Source: Acidobacteriota bacterium
GTDB taxonomy: Bacteria > Acidobacteriota > Terriglobia > Acidiferrales > UBA7541
Assembly (NCBI GenBank): GCA_016201285.1
Contig: JACQDE010000044.1
Coordinates: forward strand, 1 to 50,336
DNA length: 50,336 nucleotides
Direction: 5' to 3'
The first letter of the stretch is position 1; every line of letters starts with the position of its first letter. The notes under the pieces are model-generated. The model was not told the DNA's origin, did not search any database, and saw nothing but the letters and a program-made list of their open reading frames with translations. This document shows, piece after piece, positions 30,407 to 39,930 of this stretch. Made by a program: the position numbers and the translations under genes.

Positions 30407-32745
30407 TGAAGAACAGCAGGCAGGCGTATTGGGTCGCATGGCTGGTTGTGGCGACTGTGGCGTGCTTGGCCACCCCGCTCGTGGCCGCCCCCGGCCCGTC
30501 TGCACGGTTGGTGCGGGTGGAGGCGTCGGTGTCGGAGAATGCGGTGCGCATTGAGGCCAAAGCCACCGCGCCGTTCGATTTCACCACCTACCGGCCGAGC
30601 GAGAATCTCTTTATCGTGGACATGGCGGGTGTCGTTCCCGGGGATGCCGGGCTGGCGCGCGTGCTTAAATCCGAAATCGTCAGCAGCTATCGTGTGCTGC
30701 AGTACCGCGGCGGAGAAAAGTCCATGGTCCGCTTGGAAGTGCTGCTGCGCACGCCGGTCGAGCCGCAGGTCGAACGCCTCGGTCCAGACCACATGGTCAT
30801 GGTTTTTGCGGTGCCGGGCGCGGCCCAGCTTGCACCCGTAAAGCTTGCGCCGCCGGCCAAAGCGGAGAAGCCTGTGAAGACCGCGGCGGTGAACACCCCC
30901 GCCACGGCCATCGAACAGGTGAACATCCGCACCGCCGAAAAGACGGCCGAAGTGCAAATTGAGGGCAACGGTCGCCTGGCTTGTGAGGTCACCCGCCTCA
31001 GCAACCCGGACCGCGTTGTCCTGGATTTTGCGGGCGTGCGTGCGTTGAATACGCAGAAGTCCATTGCTTCGACGGTCGAGCCTGTGAAGGGTGTCCGCCT
31101 CGGCCGTTACAAGACCGACGTCGTTCGGGTCGTCATTGACCTTGACCGCAACGAGCCCCATCGCGTCCGTGCCCACGGCAACGTGGTCACCGTCGCCTTC
31201 GGCTCGGACACTCTGACAGGGCAGAAGACGGAACCCGCAGTGGCTGTGCAGACGGCGGCAGCTGCTCCTGCGGCGTCGCCGATCAGTGCGGAAAAGCTAT
31301 CCTTGCCGGAAAACCTGACCCAGTCTTCAGCGGCTCTGGCCTCCCGAGACCTCGGGACGCCGCCAGCCAAGGCGCAACCTGCGGTTGTGCCCGAACCAGC
31401 CCCGGCCCCTGCGGCTGCTCCGGCTGCCGTTTCCCCTGTCCCGAACAAAGCCGAGGGATCGGAGCCAGGCCGACAGGGCGGAAAGTCTCAGGCCGAACCC
31501 ATTTCGGTCAACTTGAAGGATGTTGACTTGAAGGACTTCTTCCGCCTGGTTCACGAAATCAGCGGACTGAACGTGGTGCTCGATCCCAACGTAAAAGGCA
31601 CGGTCACCCTGGTGCTCGACGATGTACCGTGGGATCAGGCGCTCGACATTGTGCTCCGCAACAACCAGCTCGACAAGCAGCTCGAAGGGAACGTGCTGCG
31701 CATCGCTACCCGAGAGACGATGAAGAAAGAAGCGGAAACCCAGCGCGACCTGGCCAAGGCCCAGGCTGAGGCGGTGGACCAGATCACCACCACGCGCACC
31801 CTCAGCTATGCCAAGGCGGCCCTGATGCGGGACACGCTCAAGCGCTTCCTCTCCAGCCGCGGCGAAATCCTGGCCGATGACCGCTCCAACACCATCATCA
31901 TCCGCGACATTCCGGGTGTGATTCCGGACTTGGACAACCTGATCAAGCAACTCGACCGCCGCTCCCAGCAGGTGGAAATCGAAGCCCGGGTAGTGGCCGC
32001 TTCGCGGTCCTTCTCGCGCGAGATCGGCACCCAGTTCGGCTTTGCCACCACTTCCACCGGTGGCCGGACGGTGTACGGCGGCCTAGTGGGCAACACGGCC
32101 TTCAACAGCCCCATCAGCCGCGGCGCGGGCCTTCCCACGCCTCCTCTGGTTGCCAGTGGCACCAGTTCGATTCCGCTGAACTCGAACCTGGGCGCCACGA
32201 CGCCGAATAGCGGTGCGTCCTTCGCCCACTCCTCACCGAACCTCGCGCTGGACTTCATCATCAGCGCCGCGGAGAACAAGGGCGTCGGCAAGCTGCTCTC
32301 GAAGCCCAAGGTCATCACTCAGAACAACGAAAAGGCGATCGTCAAGCAGGGTACCAAGATCCCCGTTCAGACCGTGATCAACAACACCATCACCGTGCAG
32401 TTTATCGACGCGGTCCTGAAGCTCGAGGTGACCCCGCAAATCTCCGCCGACGGCACCATCTACATGGACGTGACCGTGGAGAACACGGCCATCGACAGCG
32501 GTATTCCCCGTGTGTCAGGCATCCCGGCGCTGACCACGCAATCCGCTGAAACCAAGGTGCTCATCAATGACGGCGGCACGGTCGTGATTGGCGGCGTGAT
32601 TATCTCTGAGCAGAGCACGGACATCTCCCAGGTGCCGCTCTTCGGCAGCATTCCGCTGATCGGCCACCTGTTCAAGCACACCACCGTCCGCACCAAGTCC
32701 CAGGAACTGCTCTTCTTCATTACCCCGCGGATCGTTCCCAGCTAA
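30403..32745 (+). CDS. pilQ: Type IV pilus secretin PilQ
   Basis: This 780-residue protein has a signal peptide (about 1-28), two AMIN domains (about 33-130 and 165-265; NLFIVDMAGVVP and RVVLDFAGVRALN) and a variable Ala/Pro linker. An STN/N0 domain follows (SVNLKDVDLKDFFRLVHEIS), then N1 (ITTTRTLSYAKAALMRDTLK), and the secretin channel ending in VPLFGSIPLIGHLFKH and LLFFITPRIV. It forms the outer-membrane gate for the pilus, so the host is diderm. An 18-bp dispersed repeat (31441-31458) lies in the linker. A strong terminator follows the stop. Confidence 0.96.
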   Translation: MMKNSRQAYWVAWLVVATVACLATPLVAAPGPSARLVRVEASVSENAVRIEAKATAPFDFTTYRPSENLFIVDMAGVVPGDAGLARVLKSEIVSSYRVLQYRGGEKSMVRLEVLLRTPVEPQVERLGPDHMVMVFAVPGAAQLAPVKLAPPAKAEKPVKTAAVNTPATAIEQVNIRTAEKTAEVQIEGNGRLACEVTRLSNPDRVVLDFAGVRALNTQKSIASTVEPVKGVRLGRYKTDVVRVVIDLDRNEPHRVRAHGNVVTVAFGSDTLTGQKTEPAVAVQTAAAAPAASPISAEKLSLPENLTQSSAALASRDLGTPPAKAQPAVVPEPAPAPAAAPAAVSPVPNKAEGSEPGRQGGKSQAEPISVNLKDVDLKDFFRLVHEISGLNVVLDPNVKGTVTLVLDDVPWDQALDIVLRNNQLDKQLEGNVLRIATRETMKKEAETQRDLAKAQAEAVDQITTTRTLSYAKAALMRDTLKRFLSSRGEILADDRSNTIIIRDIPGVIPDLDNLIKQLDRRSQQVEIEARVVAASRSFSREIGTQFGFATTSTGGRTVYGGLVGNTAFNSPISRGAGLPTPPLVASGTSSIPLNSNLGATTPNSGASFAHSSPNLALDFIISAAENKGVGKLLSKPKVITQNNEKAIVKQGTKIPVQTVINNTITVQFIDAVLKLEVTPQISADGTIYMDVTVENTAIDSGIPRVSGIPALTTQSAETKVLINDGGTVVIGGVIISEQSTDISQVPLFGSIPLIGHLFKHTTVRTKSQELLFFITPRIVPS
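31441..31458 (+). repeat. 18-bp dispersed repeat in pilQ
   Basis: CCGAACAAAGCCGAGGGA, preceded by CCTGTC, is a variant of the repeat also present at 35942, 41473 and 44489. It is translated as NKAEG in the AMIN-secretin linker. Confidence 0.6.
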
Positions 32746-32769
32746 TCCGCGGCCAACAGGTTAGACTGA

Positions 32770-32801
32770 GGGAGGAGGCTACGGCCTCCTCCCTGTTTTT
32801 T
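32770..32801 (+). terminator. Strong terminator between pilQ and pepP, abutting the pepP start
   Basis: GGGAGGAGG (32770-32778) pairs with CCTCCTCCC (32785-32793). C32779 and G32784 close a TACG (UNCG-type) tetraloop, giving a 10-bp stem. Six T residues (32796-32801) end directly at the ATG of pepP. Confidence 0.9.
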
Positions 32802-33884
32802 ATGCGGACACCCTATTCACAACGTCAGGAACGCCTCCGCAAGGCTCTGCGGGCCGCGAAGGCCGACGCCTTCCTCACCCTGCATGGGCCGAATGTCCTT
32901 TACCTGTGCGGCTTCTCTGGCTCATCGGCGGCCCTTCTCGTCGAGCCGCGCGGCGCTCGCCTCTGGACCGACAGTCGCTACACGTTCCAGGCTGCCGAGG
33001 AAGTCGCGTCGGCCGGGGTCCGCATCGTTAAGGGCAGCCTCCTCGCCGCCGTGGGTGAGCGCCTCAGGAAGTTGAGTGCTCTCCACGTGGGTTTCGAAGC
33101 CTCCCGGCTAACCGTTCAGCAACTCCAGCTTCTGCGAAAGGCTGCGGGCTCGAAGGTCCGCTGGCAAAAGGTCCACAGCCTTCTGGAGGCGCAGCGGGCG
33201 GTGAAGGAGCCTGGGGAAATCGCCCTGATGCAAAAATCAGCAGCTCTGGGCAGCCAGGTATTCGAAGACGTCTTGCCGCTGATCAGGCCCGGGGTCCGAG
33301 AATTCGAGCTTGCTGCCGAAATTGAGTACCGGATGCGCCGCTTGGGGGCCAGCGGGCCGGCTTTTGAGACCATCGTGGCCTTCGGAGAGCGATCCGCTTT
33401 GCCTCATGCCCGTCCCACGCAGCGCCGCCTGCGGAAAAATGAGTTGGTCGTCCTCGACCTGGGTGCTATACTCCGCCACTACTGTTGCGACCTGACCCGT
33501 ACCGTGTACTTCGGACGTGCTCCGGCAAGGATTCGAGGATGGTACCAGGCCGTATTGGAGGCCCAGACCGCGGCTCGCAGCGCTCTCCGGCCCGGCGTGA
33601 CCGCCGGCCAGGTAGACGAAGCGGCCCGTAGCGTTCTTCAGAAGCACCGTCTGGGCCGCTTTTTTACTCACAGCACCGGCCATGGTTTGGGACTCGAGGT
33701 TCACGAGGACCCGAGCCTCGCGGCAGGGCAACAACAGAAGCTGCAATCATTCAATGTGGTCACCCTCGAACCCGGCGTTTACGTGCAAGGGGTCGGGGGC
33801 ATCCGGATCGAAGATGACGCGGTGGTCACGCCCGGCGAGGCGCGCATTCTAACCACCGCTCGAAGGGAATTGCTCGAACTGTAG
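32802..33884 (+). CDS. pepP: Xaa-Pro aminopeptidase / dipeptidase (M24B)
   Basis: This 360-residue protein has a creatinase N-terminal domain (VLYLCGFSGSSAALLV, WTDSRYTFQA) and an M24 catalytic domain. The metal ligands are in VVLDLGAILRHYCCDLTRTV (two Asp), HSTGHGLGLEVHE, TLEPGVYV and IRIEDD. It should be an X-Pro peptidase. The start codon touches the T-run of the upstream terminator and has no free Shine-Dalgarno. Either translation is leaderless-like from a start near the ATG, or some pilQ transcripts read through, or the true start is further in. accB follows directly after the stop (0-nt gap), so pepP-accB-accC is probably one unit. Confidence 0.85.
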   Translation: MRTPYSQRQERLRKALRAAKADAFLTLHGPNVLYLCGFSGSSAALLVEPRGARLWTDSRYTFQAAEEVASAGVRIVKGSLLAAVGERLRKLSALHVGFEASRLTVQQLQLLRKAAGSKVRWQKVHSLLEAQRAVKEPGEIALMQKSAALGSQVFEDVLPLIRPGVREFELAAEIEYRMRRLGASGPAFETIVAFGERSALPHARPTQRRLRKNELVVLDLGAILRHYCCDLTRTVYFGRAPARIRGWYQAVLEAQTAARSALRPGVTAGQVDEAARSVLQKHRLGRFFTHSTGHGLGLEVHEDPSLAAGQQQKLQSFNVVTLEPGVYVQGVGGIRIEDDAVVTPGEARILTTARRELLEL

Positions 33885-34496
33885 ATGGCCAAGAAACCCA
33901 AGGAAACCCCCAAAGAAACCCGTTCAGGCGGGCAGGCCGCCCCCTCGGCTGCGCTTCCGTCGCCTCCTCTCGGGAAAAGCGGAACAAGCGGCGCAGACCT
34001 TTCTCTTCTTGAGCGCATGCTGGCGTTCATGGAGCAGCACGGTCTGGAGGAGTTTGAGTACGAAAACGCGGGGCTGCGCGTCCGGCTGAGGAAGCCGGCG
34101 ATGAACGCGCACCATGCGGCGCCCTCCCGCGGCCTCGGTGCGATTGCGCCGCCGGAGATTCTCGTTGCCGGCCCGGTTGCATCGCCGCCCCCGGCACGCG
34201 CTGGCGAGTCCGGAGAGGCCGTCCGCTCCGAATCCTCGGGAGAAGACCTGTACGTTGTCAAATCGCCAATTGTCGGAACGTTTTACGAGGCAGGCAGCCC
34301 CGGCGCCGAGCCGTTCATTAAGGTTGGAGACCAGGTCTCCGTCGGCCAGGTGCTCTGCATCATCGAAGCCATGAAACTGATGAACGAGATCGAGTCCGAT
34401 GCCGCCGGCGAAATTGTCCGCCGGTACGTCGAGAACGGTCAGCCAGTCGAATACGGCGAGTCCCTGTTCGCCATCCGCCCCTCGCGGAAGAAATAG
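33885..34496 (+). CDS. accB: Biotin carboxyl carrier protein of acetyl-CoA carboxylase
   Basis: This 203-residue protein ends in the biotinyl domain with [12 protein letters not shown]; the biotin-accepting lysine is residue 164. The N-terminal 25 residues are Lys/Pro/Glu-rich. A short helical segment (about 40-70, [20 protein letters not shown]) precedes a Pro/Ala-rich linker, as in AccB. It carries carboxybiotin between AccC and the carboxyltransferase in malonyl-CoA synthesis. It is directly abutted to pepP and lies 23 nt before accC. Confidence 0.95.
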   Translation: MAKKPKETPKETRSGGQAAPSAALPSPPLGKSGTSGADLSLLERMLAFMEQHGLEEFEYENAGLRVRLRKPAMNAHHAAPSRGLGAIAPPEILVAGPVASPPPARAGESGEAVRSESSGEDLYVVKSPIVGTFYEAGSPGAEPFIKVGDQVSVGQVLCIIEAMKLMNEIESDAAGEIVRRYVENGQPVEYGESLFAIRPSRKK

Positions 34497-34519
34497 CTCG
34501 GGAAACCTGCCCATCGCCT

Positions 34520-35878
34520 ATGTTCCGGAAGATCTTGGTCGCCAACCGCGGTGAGATTGCCCTGCGGGTTATCTGCGCCTGCAAGGAGCTCGGCGTTCAG
34601 ACCGTCGCCGTTTATTCGGAAGCCGACAAGAACTCCCTCCACGTCCGGTTTGCCGACGAAGCCGTTTGCATCGGTCCTCCGCGCAGCACGGAGAGCTATC
34701 TGAATATTCCCCAGGTGATCAGCGCCGCGGAGATCACCGACGTGGACGCCATCCACCCGGGGTACGGCTTCCTCTCCGAGAATGCGAACTTTGCCGAGGT
34801 CTGCGAGGCCTCGAGCATCGCCTTTATCGGCCCTCCGTCGGAGGCCATCCGCCTGATGGGCGAAAAGGACCGCGCCCGCCGGGAGATGGCCCAGGCAGGG
34901 GTTCCCATCGTGCCCGGCACCGATGGCCCGGTCGCGGACGAGGATGCCGCCCTCCAGGCTGCCTCCAAGATCGGCTATCCGCTCATCATCAAGGCCGTCG
35001 CCGGCGGCGGGGGCCGCGGGATGCGCATTGTTCGCTCGAAGGCTGAATTGCTCCCCGCCTTTCAGACCGCTCGCGGGGAGGCCCAGCAGGCCTTCGGCAC
35101 GCCAGACGTTTACATGGAACGCTTCATCGAGCGTCCGCGGCATATCGAGTTCCAGGTTCTCGGCGACCGCCACGGGAAGGTGATTCATCTCGGCGAGCGC
35201 GAGTGCAGCATCCAGCGCCGCCACCAGAAACTGCTCGAGGAATCCCCCTCCACCGCGGTTTCCGCCAAAACACGTGAGGAAATGGGCGCGCGGATCGCCC
35301 GCTCGCTCGAAAAGATCGGCTACTCAAGTGCTGGCACGGTCGAGTTGCTCATGGACGAGGCCGGTGACTTCTACTTCATCGAAATGAACACCCGCATCCA
35401 GGTGGAGCATCCCGTCACGGAGATGATTACCGGCCTGGATTTGGTCAAGTCGCAGATTCGTGTGGCCGCCGGCGAGCGCCTCGACGAAATCATCCCCAAG
35501 CTGGAGTTCCGCGGCCACGCCATCGAATGCCGCATCAACGCCGAAGACCCGGACACCTTCACACCCTCGGCCGGACGCATCACCGCTTTTCATCTCCCTG
35601 GCTCGACCGGTGTCCGCGTGGACACCGCCGCACACAGCGATGCCGTCATCCCGCCTTACTACGATTCCCTCATCGCCAAGCTTATCGTCCACGGCCGCGA
35701 CCGCGAGGAAGCCATCGCCCGCATGCGCCGCGCCCTGGAGATGTTCATCGTGGAAGGCGTGAAGACCACCATTCCTCTCCATCGCAAGATTCTTGCCGAC
35801 CCGGATTTTGCCGCCGGACACTTTGATACTCACTTTCTCGACCGTTATCTCCCAGCCCTCCAGGCCGCCGCCAAATGA
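34520..35878 (+). CDS. accC: Acetyl-CoA carboxylase biotin carboxylase subunit
   Basis: This 452-residue ATP-grasp enzyme begins [18 protein letters not shown]. It has [18 protein letters not shown], the glycine-rich [11 protein letters not shown] loop, ERDC-type [16 protein letters not shown] and [16 protein letters not shown]. It carboxylates biotin on AccB with ATP and bicarbonate. Motifs and length are complete. It overlaps thiE by 4 nt, which couples fatty acid and thiamine genes in one transcript. Confidence 0.96.
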   Translation: MFRKILVANRGEIALRVICACKELGVQTVAVYSEADKNSLHVRFADEAVCIGPPRSTESYLNIPQVISAAEITDVDAIHPGYGFLSENANFAEVCEASSIAFIGPPSEAIRLMGEKDRARREMAQAGVPIVPGTDGPVADEDAALQAASKIGYPLIIKAVAGGGGRGMRIVRSKAELLPAFQTARGEAQQAFGTPDVYMERFIERPRHIEFQVLGDRHGKVIHLGERECSIQRRHQKLLEESPSTAVSAKTREEMGARIARSLEKIGYSSAGTVELLMDEAGDFYFIEMNTRIQVEHPVTEMITGLDLVKSQIRVAAGERLDEIIPKLEFRGHAIECRINAEDPDTFTPSAGRITAFHLPGSTGVRVDTAAHSDAVIPPYYDSLIAKLIVHGRDREEAIARMRRALEMFIVEGVKTTIPLHRKILADPDFAAGHFDTHFLDRYLPALQAAAK

Positions 35879-36540
35879 ATCTTGTCATCCCCCGGCTCTA
35901 TGCCATAATGGACGCCGCTTTGCTCGGGACTTCCGCTTGCCCTGAGGGGAGCCGAAGGGCGTTCGCTGTGGCGGAAGCGCTGGCGTCCGCCGGGGTCGGG
36001 CTCATCCAGTACCGCGACAAACAGATCTCCGCTGCAAACCTCCTCGCCGTCTCCCGGGAGCTGGTTTCTCTTCTTCATCGACACGGCGCCCGCTTTGTGG
36101 TAAACGACCGCCCGGACGTTGCGGCCCTTGCCGGCGCCGGTGGCGTTCACGTGGGCCAGGAAGATGTGCCGGTGGAGGACGCCCGCGTCGTTTGCGGCCG
36201 CGACTGCTGGGTGGGAATCTCGACGCACAACGAAGCGCAGGTGAGGGAAGCGGATGCGACCTCCGCGGATTACATTGCTGTCGGCCCTGTTTTTTCGACT
36301 TCGACCAAGCAGCAGGCGGACCCCGTGGTCGGACTCGACTTTGTCCGCCGGGCCCGCGCGATGACTCGAAAACCCCTGGTGGCCATCGGCGGCATCACCG
36401 TGGAGAATGCGGAGCAGGTCTGGCGCGCCGGGGCGGATTCCGTTGCCGTGGCGCGCGATCTTCTGGCGGCCGCGGATCCAGCCCTGCGGGCCAGCGAATA
36501 TCTGCGGCTGGCCGCGCAGTTCGGCGTCGGCAACAACTGA
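35875..36540 (+). CDS. thiE: Thiamine phosphate synthase with a repeat-derived insert
   Basis: This 221-residue TIM-barrel enzyme shows [63 protein letters not shown] and [14 protein letters not shown], all ThiE signatures. It joins HMP-PP and thiazole phosphate. Between beta1 ([10 protein letters not shown]) and the first helix lie residues [15 protein letters not shown], encoded by a dispersed repeat (35942-35959). Other ThiE proteins lack this segment. It overlaps accC by 4 nt. Confidence 0.92.
   Translation: MNLVIPRLYAIMDAALLGTSACPEGSRRAFAVAEALASAGVGLIQYRDKQISAANLLAVSRELVSLLHRHGARFVVNDRPDVAALAGAGGVHVGQEDVPVEDARVVCGRDCWVGISTHNEAQVREADATSADYIAVGPVFSTSTKQQADPVVGLDFVRRARAMTRKPLVAIGGITVENAEQVWRAGADSVAVARDLLAAADPALRASEYLRLAAQFGVGNN
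35942..35959 (+). repeat. 18-bp dispersed repeat in thiE
   Basis: CTGAGGGGAGCCGAAGGG is translated as PEGSRRA in the loop after the first strand of ThiE. It is a variant of the repeat at 31441, 41473 and 44489. Confidence 0.65.
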
Positions 36541-36552
36541 GGGACACCGACG

Positions 36553-38127
36553 ATGTCTGAAAGCGCCCGAACGATGGAAACCACAGCGGTTCCCGAGCAG
36601 CGCGAATTCGTCCGCGGCCTCGGCCTCCTCGATTCGACAATGATCGTCGTCGGCTCGATGATTGGCTCCGGCATCTACATCGTCTCCGCCGACATCACCC
36701 GCCTTGTCGGCTCTCCCGGCGGCCTGCTCGCGGTCTGGGTTGTCACCGGCATCCTCACCATCACCGCGGCTCTTTCCTACGGCGAGCTGGCCGCGATGAT
36801 GCCCAAAGCCGGCGGGCAATATGTGTACCTCCGCGAAGCCTATTCCCCCATGTGGGGCTTCCTTTACGGCTGGACGTTGTTTCTCGTGATCCAGACGGGG
36901 ACCATCGCCGCCGTCGGCATCGGCTTTGCGCGCTTCCTCGGCATCCTGATCCCCTGGATTTCTCCCGGCGTCTGGATCGTCCGGCCCATCAACATCTCCT
37001 CCGGCTATGCCGTCAGCCTTTCCTCGCAGCAGTTGGTGGGTGTGGTTTCCATTTTATTCCTCAGCGTGCTGAACACGCGGGGCCTGCGCCTCGGCAAGAT
37101 CATTCAGAACTTATTCACTTCCGCCAAGACGCTTTCGCTCATGGGCCTGATTGTCGTGGGGATTCTGCTGGGCCGCAGCGCCGGCGCCATCAGTGACAAT
37201 TTCGCGAACTTCTGGGCGGTGCGCGGCGCCGATCCCATTCACCCTGACTTTTTTCCTGTGGCGCAAGTCGCCGCCGGCGGCGGGTTCATCGGACTGCTGG
37301 TGGCCTTCTGCGTGGCGCAGGTCGGCTCGCTGTTTTCCGCCGACGCCTGGAACAACATCACCTTCACCGCCGGAGAGGTGAAGAACCCCCAGCGGGACAT
37401 TCCTCTTTCGCTGGCGCTGGGCACGGGCCTGGTGATCACGCTCTACACGCTGGCAAACGTCGCGTATCTCGTCATGCTGCCCCTCCAGCACATTCAGCAC
37501 GCGCCGGACGACCGCGTGGCCACCGCCGCGCTGCAAACCATTTTTGGCCCGGCCGCGGCCACCATCATGGCCGTGCTGATCATCATTTCAACGTTCGGCT
37601 GCAATAACGGGCTGATCCTGGCCGGCGCGCGCGTCTATTACGCCATGGCCAAAGACGGCCTGTTCTTCAAGTCCACCGGCCGCCTTAACGAAAAGCTCGT
37701 GCCGGCCGTCGGCCTGATTCTCCAGGGCATCTGGGCCGCTGTGCTGGTGCTGCCGCGGACGCGTCTCCGCGACGCCACCGGCACGCCGTTGCTCGATCCA
37801 GCCACCGGCATAGAACAGTACGGCAATCTCTACAGCAATCTTCTCGACTACGTTGTCTTTTCCGTGCTGGTGTTCTACGTCCTGACGATCGCGGGAATCT
37901 TTGTTCTCCGCCGCAAGCGTCCGGACGCGCCGCGGCCCTATCGCGCGTTTGGCTACCCGGTGGTGCCGGTTCTCTACATCGTCGCGGCGGTGACCATCAT
38001 GGTGGTGCTCGCGCTCTATCGCACGCAGACCACCTGGCCCGGCCTGCTGATCGTCCTGCTGGGCATTCCGGTCTATTACTTCTGGCATCACAAGTCAGAT
38101 TCGGGCGCGGCCGGAAGCGCGAAGTGA
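36553..38127 (+). CDS. APC-superfamily amino acid permease (LAT-like)
   Basis: This 524-residue protein has about 12 hydrophobic helices. The first-helix signature STMIVVGSMIGSGIYIVSAD, then SYGELAAMMPKAGGQYVYLR and DAWNNITFTAGEVKNPQRDI, are APC family hallmarks. It should be a secondary transporter for amino acids or amines, with substrate unknown. It follows thiE by 12 nt, and a second, only distantly related APC permease follows 46 nt downstream. Confidence 0.9.
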   Translation: MSESARTMETTAVPEQREFVRGLGLLDSTMIVVGSMIGSGIYIVSADITRLVGSPGGLLAVWVVTGILTITAALSYGELAAMMPKAGGQYVYLREAYSPMWGFLYGWTLFLVIQTGTIAAVGIGFARFLGILIPWISPGVWIVRPINISSGYAVSLSSQQLVGVVSILFLSVLNTRGLRLGKIIQNLFTSAKTLSLMGLIVVGILLGRSAGAISDNFANFWAVRGADPIHPDFFPVAQVAAGGGFIGLLVAFCVAQVGSLFSADAWNNITFTAGEVKNPQRDIPLSLALGTGLVITLYTLANVAYLVMLPLQHIQHAPDDRVATAALQTIFGPAAATIMAVLIIISTFGCNNGLILAGARVYYAMAKDGLFFKSTGRLNEKLVPAVGLILQGIWAAVLVLPRTRLRDATGTPLLDPATGIEQYGNLYSNLLDYVVFSVLVFYVLTIAGIFVLRRKRPDAPRPYRAFGYPVVPVLYIVAAVTIMVVLALYRTQTTWPGLLIVLLGIPVYYFWHHKSDSGAAGSAK

Positions 38128-38173
38128 ATTTGTGAGTTCGGATTTGCCTATTCTTCGTCTGGGAGGGATTTAG

Positions 38174-39763
38174 ATGGCCGATCCTTTGTTTGCCAAGAAG
38201 TCGATGGCCCAGCTCATGAGTGAGTCGTCCGAAACTGGCGAGCACACCCTGAAACGCACGCTCGGACCGATTTCGCTTACCGCGTTGGGCATCGGCGCCA
38301 TCATCGGCGCCGGGATATTCGTGCTCTCGGGACTCGGCACGCATTACGCCGGCCCCGGCCTGATGCTCTCGTTCGTGATTTCCGGCCTCGGTTGCGCGTT
38401 CGCAGGTCTCTGCTACGCCGAATTCGCGGCGATGATCCCGCTGGCCGGCAGCGCGTACACCTACGCCTACGCCACCCTTGGCGAGCTCTTCGCCTGGATC
38501 ATCGGCTGGGACCTCATCCTCGAGTACGCGATGGGCGCCAGCACCGTCTCCTCCGGCTGGTCCAACTACTTCATCAAGTTCATGCACGTCTTCAAGATGG
38601 ATATCCCGCTGTGGCTCGCCTACGACAAATGGACGGCGCTCAACGTTGCCAAGAAAATGGTCGCGCGGCAGATGGCCCACGCCGCCGACCCGTCCCTGGT
38701 GGAAGGCACCCGCGCTTTTCTCGATAAGGTGGACTCGATCCTCGGCGCAGGGTCCGCGGAGCTTGCCCAGCGCGCACATGATTTGGTCGGTGCGCCCCAC
38801 CTCTTCGGCTACGACTTCGGCTTCAACCTCCCGGCGTTCTGCATCGCCATGATCATCACGATGATTCTGGTGATCGGCATCAAGGAGAGCGCCAGCTTCA
38901 ACGCCGCCATCGTGGCCATCAAGGTTTCCGTGGTTCTTTTTGTCATCGTGGTCGGCTTCCAGTACGTGGATAGCTCAAACTGGGGCCTCAGCAGTTGGGA
39001 AACCTTCGCGCCCATGGGTTTTTCGGGCATCGGGGCCGGAGCCGCGTACATCTTTTTTGCCTACATCGGCTTTGACGCTGTCTCTACCACTGCGCAGGAG
39101 GCCAAGAATCCCCAGCGCGACCTCCCGATCGGGATCATCGCTTCGCTCATTGTCTGCACCATTCTCTACATCCTCGTCGCCGCCGTTCTGACCGGCATGG
39201 TGCCGTGGAAACAGGTCAACATCGAAGCCCCCATCGCTCAGGCCTTCCTCGACCACGGTCTCACCAAAGCCTCCTTCCTCATTACCTTTGGTGCTCTGGC
39301 CGGGCTCACCAGCGTCATGCTGGTCATGCTGCTGGGCCAGACGCGCGTGCTTTACTCCATGGCCAAGGACGGCCTACTGCCCAGCGGCTTCTTCGCTGCG
39401 ATTCACCCCAAGTACCGCACGCCGTGGAAGAACACTCTGCTTGTCGGATTGGCTGCTGCGATTGTGGGCAGCCTGACGCCGATTGACGACATCGGAAAGA
39501 TGGTCAACATCGGCACGCTGCTGGCCTTCGTCATCGTCTGCATCGCCGTCCTGGTGCTGCGCCGCACAGACCCCAATCAGCCGCGCCCGTTCAAGACTCC
39601 GCTGGTGCCCATCGTCCCGATTCTCGGGATCGGCTTCAACGGCTACATGATGTACAAGCTCGGCTGGATCAACTGGGCGCGCCTGATTATCTGGCTGGTC
39701 ATCGGCTTGGTGATCTATTTCTCGTACAGCCGCCATCACAGCAAGATTCGCAATCGCGTGTAG
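38174..39763 (+). CDS. APC-superfamily amino acid permease (CAT-like)
   Basis: This 529-residue protein has about 12-14 membrane helices. The N-terminal region (KRTLGPISLTALGIGAIIGA) and IPLAGSAYTYAYATLGELFA, ILEYAMGASTVSSGWSNYF and FFAYIGFDAVSTTAQEAKNP are typical of cationic amino acid transporter-like permeases. A soluble loop of about 90 residues (150-215) is longer than usual. GGAGGG (38161-38166) precedes the ATG. The TAG stop is part of a GTAGCG hairpin repeat. Confidence 0.9.
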   Translation: MADPLFAKKSMAQLMSESSETGEHTLKRTLGPISLTALGIGAIIGAGIFVLSGLGTHYAGPGLMLSFVISGLGCAFAGLCYAEFAAMIPLAGSAYTYAYATLGELFAWIIGWDLILEYAMGASTVSSGWSNYFIKFMHVFKMDIPLWLAYDKWTALNVAKKMVARQMAHAADPSLVEGTRAFLDKVDSILGAGSAELAQRAHDLVGAPHLFGYDFGFNLPAFCIAMIITMILVIGIKESASFNAAIVAIKVSVVLFVIVVGFQYVDSSNWGLSSWETFAPMGFSGIGAGAAYIFFAYIGFDAVSTTAQEAKNPQRDLPIGIIASLIVCTILYILVAAVLTGMVPWKQVNIEAPIAQAFLDHGLTKASFLITFGALAGLTSVMLVMLLGQTRVLYSMAKDGLLPSGFFAAIHPKYRTPWKNTLLVGLAAAIVGSLTPIDDIGKMVNIGTLLAFVIVCIAVLVLRRTDPNQPRPFKTPLVPIVPILGIGFNGYMMYKLGWINWARLIIWLVIGLVIYFSYSRHHSKIRNRV

Positions 39764-39781
39764 CGCCGCGCTTCAGCGCGG
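39760..39781 (+). repeat. GTAGCG palindromic repeat, copy 4 (contains the stop codon)
   Basis: GTAGCG overlaps the perfect stem CCGCGC / GCGCGG with a TTCA loop. The TAG (39761-39763) is the stop of the second APC permease gene. Confidence 0.75.
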
Positions 39782-39930
39782 CATTGCCATTTTCATCGCG
39801 CGGCACAGTCGGTATTTGCTCTTCACCAAAGTCCTCTGATACGTTTGCGGGGTGCTGCCCGGCAGAAGGATGCGGGGGGCGGTGTGTGCTCCCCTAGCCG
39901 ACATCGTGCGGCACCCCATGTCCGACGCAT

